In this document: positions 60,784 to 64,000 of the stretch, piece by piece | Numbering within the stretch: position 1 is the first letter of the stretch | Layout: each line of letters begins with the position of its first letter | Source: Dokdonella sp. | GTDB taxonomy: Bacteria; Pseudomonadota; Gammaproteobacteria; Xanthomonadales; Rhodanobacteraceae | Reading direction: 5' to 3' | DNA length: 64,000 nt | Assembly: GCA_024707225.1 (NCBI GenBank) | Contig: JANQAE010000001.1 | Location: 496,001-560,000, forward strand | Notes under the pieces: model-generated | The model's input: the letters and a program-made list of their open reading frames with translations, nothing else | What the model was told of the DNA's origin: nothing | Databases searched by the model: none | Translations under genes and position numbers: made by a program

Positions 60784-61875
60784 ATGGCCGGCAATACCTT
60801 CGGCACGCTGTTCGCGGTGACCACGTTCGGCGAGAGCCACGGCCCGGCGATCGGCTGCGTCGTCGACGGCTGTCCGCCCGGAATGCCGCTGGCGCCGGAG
60901 GATTTCCGCCGGGACCTGGACCGGCGCGCGACCGGCCGCTCGCGCCACACCTCGCAGCGCCGCGAGGCCGACCAGATCGAGATCCTGTCCGGCGTCTACG
61001 AAGGGCGCACCACCGGCACGCCGATCGGCCTGCTGATCCGCAACACCGATGCGCGCTCCAAGGACTATCGTGAGCTGACCGAGACCTTCCGGCCCGGTCA
61101 TGCCGACTACACCTACTGGCACAAGTACGGCATCCGCGATCCGCGCGGCGGCGGGCGGTCCTCGGCGCGCGAGACGACGATGCGCGTCGCGGCCGGCGTG
61201 ATCGCCAAGAAATGGCTCGCGCTCACGCACGGCATCCGCATCCGCGGCCATCTCGCGCAGCTCGGCGAGCTGCTGCCGCAGCGCTTCGATGCCGAAGCGG
61301 TCGAGGACAACCCGTTCTTCTGGCCCGATCCGTCGATGATCGAGGCACTGGAGCGCTACGTCGACGCGCTGCGCAAGGCCGGCGACTCGGTCGGCGCGCG
61401 CGTCACCGTCGTCGCCGACGGCGTGCCGGTCGGCTGGGGCGAGCCGATCTACGGCAAGCTCGATGCCGAGCTCGCCTCGGCGCTGATGTCGATCAACGCG
61501 GTCAAGGGCGTGGAGATCGGCGCCGGTTTCGCCGCCGTCGCGCAGAAGGGCACCGAACACCGTGACGAGATCACACCGCAAGGCTTCCTGTCGAACCACG
61601 CCGGCGGCATCCTCGGCGGCATCGCGACCGGTCAGCCGGTCGTCGCCTCGATCGCGTTCAAGCCGACCTCGAGCATCCTGGTGCCCGGCCGCAGCGTGAA
61701 TCTGGCCGGCGAGCCGGTCGAGGTGCGCACGATCGGCCGCCACGATCCGTGCGTCGGCATCCGCGCCACGCCGATCGCCGAGGCGATGGTCGCCCTGGTG
61801 CTGATCGACCAGGCCCTGCGCCATCGTGCGCAATGCGGCGACGTCGCGCCGCGCTCGCCGCGCGTGCCGACATGA
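60784..61875 (+). CDS. aroC: Chorismate synthase
   Basis: 363-residue last enzyme of the shikimate pathway, FMN-dependent. All three family signatures are visible: [38 protein letters not shown] and [20 protein letters not shown]. The FMN/substrate-binding [16 protein letters not shown] is intact. The ATG at 60784 gives the standard [10 protein letters not shown] start, and the stop overlaps the next gene (CATGA). Confidence 0.97.
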   Translation: MAGNTFGTLFAVTTFGESHGPAIGCVVDGCPPGMPLAPEDFRRDLDRRATGRSRHTSQRREADQIEILSGVYEGRTTGTPIGLLIRNTDARSKDYRELTETFRPGHADYTYWHKYGIRDPRGGGRSSARETTMRVAAGVIAKKWLALTHGIRIRGHLAQLGELLPQRFDAEAVEDNPFFWPDPSMIEALERYVDALRKAGDSVGARVTVVADGVPVGWGEPIYGKLDAELASALMSINAVKGVEIGAGFAAVAQKGTEHRDEITPQGFLSNHAGGILGGIATGQPVVASIAFKPTSSILVPGRSVNLAGEPVEVRTIGRHDPCVGIRATPIAEAMVALVLIDQALRHRAQCGDVAPRSPRVPT

Positions 61876-62855
61876 CCGCCGCGCGTCCGCGCGTCTACGT
61901 CGCACAGCCGCTGTTCGCCGAGGTGCTGGCGCCGCTCGCGGCGCATGCCGAACTGGCCGTCGAGCCGGTCGAGGGCCGACGCGACGCTGCCGCGCTGGCC
62001 GCTGGGCTGCGCGAGGCCGATGCGGCGATCGTCACGATCGCCGAGCGTGTCGACGCAGCCGCGATCGCCGGCGCCGCGCGGCTGCGCATCGTCGCCAACG
62101 TCGGCGTCGGCTACGACAATCTCGATCTGGCCGCCCTGCGAGCGGCCGGCATCGCGGCGAGCAACACGCCCGACGTGCTGACCGACACCGTCGCCGACTT
62201 CGCGTTCGCCCTGCTGCTCGGCGCCGCCCGCCGCGTGACCGAGGCCGAGCGCTGGCTGCGCGACGGCCAGTGGCAGCGCTGGTCGTTCGACCGTCTGCTC
62301 GGCCGCGACGTCCACGGTGCCACGCTCGGCATCCTCGGCATGGGCCGTATCGGCCAGGCGATCGCCGAGCGCGCGCGCGGGTTTCGCATGACCGTGCTCT
62401 ACCACAATCGCCGCGCGCTGCCGCCGGCGCTCGAACAGGCCTGCGATGCGCGCCGCGTCGAGCAGGACGAGCTGCTGTCCCGCGCCGATTTCCTGATCGT
62501 CGCGGTGCCGTACACGCCGGCGACGCATCATCTGATCGATGCCGCGGCGCTGGCGCGCATGAAGCCCGATGCGTTCCTGATCAACATCGCGCGCGGCGGC
62601 GTCGTCGACGACGCGGCGCTGGCCGCGGCGCTGGCGGCCGGCCGACTCGGCGGCGCGGCGCTCGACGTGTTCGAAGGCGAGCCGGCGGTCGATCCGGGTC
62701 TGCTCGCGGCCGGCCATGTCGTGCTGACGCCGCACATCGCCAGCGCCAGCCGCGACACGCGCCGTGCGATGGTCGCAATGGCGGTCGCCAACGTGCTGGC
62801 CGCGCTCGGCCACGGTCCGCAGGCCGGACGGCCGCCGAACCTCGTCGGCGGCTGA
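61872..62855 (+). CDS. D-2-hydroxyacid dehydrogenase (glyoxylate/hydroxypyruvate reductase type)
   Basis: 327 residues. The NAD(P)-binding loop is [19 protein letters not shown] followed by NRRALP; the Arg after the second strand favours NADPH. The catalytic triad is Arg in [13 protein letters not shown], Glu in [12 protein letters not shown] and His in [15 protein letters not shown]. The family reduces glyoxylate, hydroxypyruvate or 2-ketogluconate (GhrB-like); the exact substrate is open. It overlaps aroC and forms a three-gene set with prmB. Confidence 0.88.
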   Translation: MTAARPRVYVAQPLFAEVLAPLAAHAELAVEPVEGRRDAAALAAGLREADAAIVTIAERVDAAAIAGAARLRIVANVGVGYDNLDLAALRAAGIAASNTPDVLTDTVADFAFALLLGAARRVTEAERWLRDGQWQRWSFDRLLGRDVHGATLGILGMGRIGQAIAERARGFRMTVLYHNRRALPPALEQACDARRVEQDELLSRADFLIVAVPYTPATHHLIDAAALARMKPDAFLINIARGGVVDDAALAAALAAGRLGGAALDVFEGEPAVDPGLLAAGHVVLTPHIASASRDTRRAMVAMAVANVLAALGHGPQAGRPPNLVGG

Positions 62856-62992
62856 AACGCGCATACGCAGGCACGTGCGCGGCGGCGGCCGCACCCTGCC
62901 GGAGGTCACCGTGGCCGATTGCACATCCGCGGCTTAAACCGATCGGGCATCGTCGGCATCGTAGGTCCGTACCCGACCCCGAGGAGCCGTCC

Positions 62993-63745
62993 ATGACCAT
63001 CCGCCGCATCCTGCTCGCCGCACTGATCGCCGTTCCCGTCCTGGCGCCGCATACGGCCTCGGCCGGGATCAGCGTCTGCGACCTGCAGAGCCCGTATTCG
63101 CTGCGCGTGCAGCCGCAGCAGCTGGTCTTCAGCCGGACCGGCGGCACGCCGGCCGAGATCGTCATCGCCGACGGCCGCCTGCGCGTCGACGGCCGCGACG
63201 TCGCCCTGAGTGCGGCCGACAGCCGCCGCCTCGCCGACTACGAGCACGGCGTGCGCGACCTGCTGCCGGAGGTCAAGGCGATCGCGCGCCAGGCGGTCGG
63301 TATCGCGTTCGAAGCGGTCGGTCAGGTCAATGCCGCCTTCGCGAGCAGCCCGGCCGACGCGCGCGCGCAGGCCAAGCGCATGCAGGCGCTGGCGGTCGAT
63401 CTGGAGCGACGCATCGAGAGCGGGCAGGAATGGAGCGACGCCGAGGTCGAGGGCATCGTCCAGAATGCCGTCGGCAGCCTGATCGGCGATCTGGTCGGCA
63501 ACGTGACCGCGCAGGCGCTGAAGGTGGCGTTCACCGGCGACGAGGCCGCAGCGGCAGAACTGGAGGCCCGCGCGTCGGCGATCGAGAAGGGCGTGGAGCG
63601 TGCCGTCGAGCGCAGCACCGCCGATCTGGAACGGCGTGCCGAAGCGCTGTGCCCGCGCGTGCTGGCGCTGAACCAGATGGCCGGCGAGCTCGAGGTCACC
63701 CTGCCCGGCGGCGGCCGTCTCGATCTGTTCGCGCCCAAGCCCTGA
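62993..63745 (+). CDS. Exported protein, DUF2884 (YggN-like)
   Basis: 250 residues with a signal peptide (ILLAALIAVPVLAPHTASA). The mature part has GGTPAEIVIADGRLRVDGRD followed by a long helical region (YEHGVRDLLPEVKAIARQAV through EARASAIEKGVERAVERSTA), then LPGGGRLDLFAPKP. This layout matches the periplasmic YggN/DUF2884 proteins of unknown function; the family name is from memory. The ATG at 62993 is preceded by GAGGAG at 62981-62986. Confidence 0.7.
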   Translation: MTIRRILLAALIAVPVLAPHTASAGISVCDLQSPYSLRVQPQQLVFSRTGGTPAEIVIADGRLRVDGRDVALSAADSRRLADYEHGVRDLLPEVKAIARQAVGIAFEAVGQVNAAFASSPADARAQAKRMQALAVDLERRIESGQEWSDAEVEGIVQNAVGSLIGDLVGNVTAQALKVAFTGDEAAAAELEARASAIEKGVERAVERSTADLERRAEALCPRVLALNQMAGELEVTLPGGGRLDLFAPKP

Positions 63746-63755
63746 GCCGATGCGA

Positions 63756-63783
63756 GCGCGAGCCCGCAGGGCGGGCTTGCGCC
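63756..63783. terminator. Hairpin between convergent DUF2884-like gene and gloA
   Basis: AGCCCGC (63761-63767) pairs with GCGGGCT (63771-63777) around AGG, and the outer bases extend the stem with one mismatch. It lies between converging stops, with no T-tract. Confidence 0.5.
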
Positions 63784-63784
63784 G

Positions 63785-64000
63785 CTACCAGCTGCCGACG
63801 TTCGGCAGCGACATCCACGGCTCGGCCGGCATCAGCGGCGAGCCCTTCTGCAGCAGCTCGATCGAGATCGCATCGGGCGAGCGCACGAACGCCATGCGGC
63901 CGTCGCGTGGCGGCCGGTTGATCGTGACGCCGGACGCCTGCAGCCGCGCGCAGGTGGCGTAGATGTCGTCGACCTCGAATGCGAGATGGCCGAAGTTGCG
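63785..64000 (-). CDS. gloA: Lactoylglutathione lyase (glyoxalase I), 3' part only
   Basis: The last 71 residues of a gene that continues past the window edge. The visible end [40 protein letters not shown] and [13 protein letters not shown] is the second half of glyoxalase I, with metal-ligand His in GHLAFEV and Glu in ISIELLQ. It would detoxify methylglyoxal with glutathione. The stop TAG is at 63787-63785. The 5' end and promoter are not seen. Confidence 0.88.
   Translation of the reverse strand, partial: RNFGHLAFEVDDIYATCARLQASGVTINRPPRDGRMAFVRSPDAISIELLQKGSPLMPAEPWMSLPNVGSW

Overview
The window is a gene-dense, very GC-rich chromosomal segment of a gammaproteobacterium in the Xanthomonadales (Lysobacterales) line. 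The main evidence is a contiguous rpf (DSF quorum-sensing) neighbourhood embedded in its usual housekeeping context: carA, small exported protein, carB, greA, rpfE-like gene, recJ, diguanylate cyclase, prfB, lysS, rpfG, rpfC, then convergent rpfF, a FabZ-like gene and rpfB, followed by acnA (rpfA), vapBC and acnB. No rpfH gene lies between rpfG and rpfC, so this is not the classical Xanthomonas campestris layout. The genus cannot be fixed from the sequence alone.

Layout. 1-2230: ribosomal operon rpsP-rimM-trmD-rplS closed by a clear intrinsic terminator. 2.3-7.4 kb: htpG, an ECF sigma/anti-sigma pair, an exported beta-rich protein and a 2OG-Fe(II) oxygenase. 7.6-15.5 kb: pyrimidine/arginine gene pair carAB with an interposed exported protein, then greA, the rpfE-like gene and recJ. 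15.5-34.2 kb: TPR-diguanylate cyclase, prfB with its programmed frameshift, lysS, the DSF synthesis/sensing genes, two aconitases and a VapBC toxin-antitoxin pair. 34.2-46.9 kb: TPR/GT41 O-GlcNAc-transferase-like gene, Nudix-mnmA-hflD operon, divergent clpS-clpA, a TerB-like protein, a GAF-GGDEF protein, parE, a decayed MFS transporter and an NlpC/P60 peptidase. 47.1-53.7 kb: co-directional pyrG-kdsA-eno-ftsB-ispD-ispF-truD. 53.7-64 kb: greB, HerA-like ATPase, mltD, a small protein, psd, SCO1/SenC, prmB-aroC-hydroxyacid dehydrogenase, a DUF2884-like exported protein and the 3' part of gloA.

How it works together. RpfB and RpfF handle acyl precursors and make the cis-2-unsaturated fatty acid signal. 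RpfC senses it and signals to RpfG, an HD-GYP c-di-GMP phosphodiesterase. Two GGDEF proteins in the same window could supply the opposing cyclase activity, although that link is inferred.

Quality warning. Besides the genuine programmed frameshift in prfB, at least seven single-base frameshifts break trmD, carB, acnB (twice), the GT41 gene (two, perhaps three) and ispF. Several affected genes are normally essential, and most shifts are explained by gain or loss of one G or C next to an identical base. I read them as probable sequence errors and annotate each gene across the break. No tRNA, rRNA, CRISPR array, insertion sequence or phage was seen. Only one gap between intact genes exceeds 300 bases (45747-46241), and it holds the transporter remnant.
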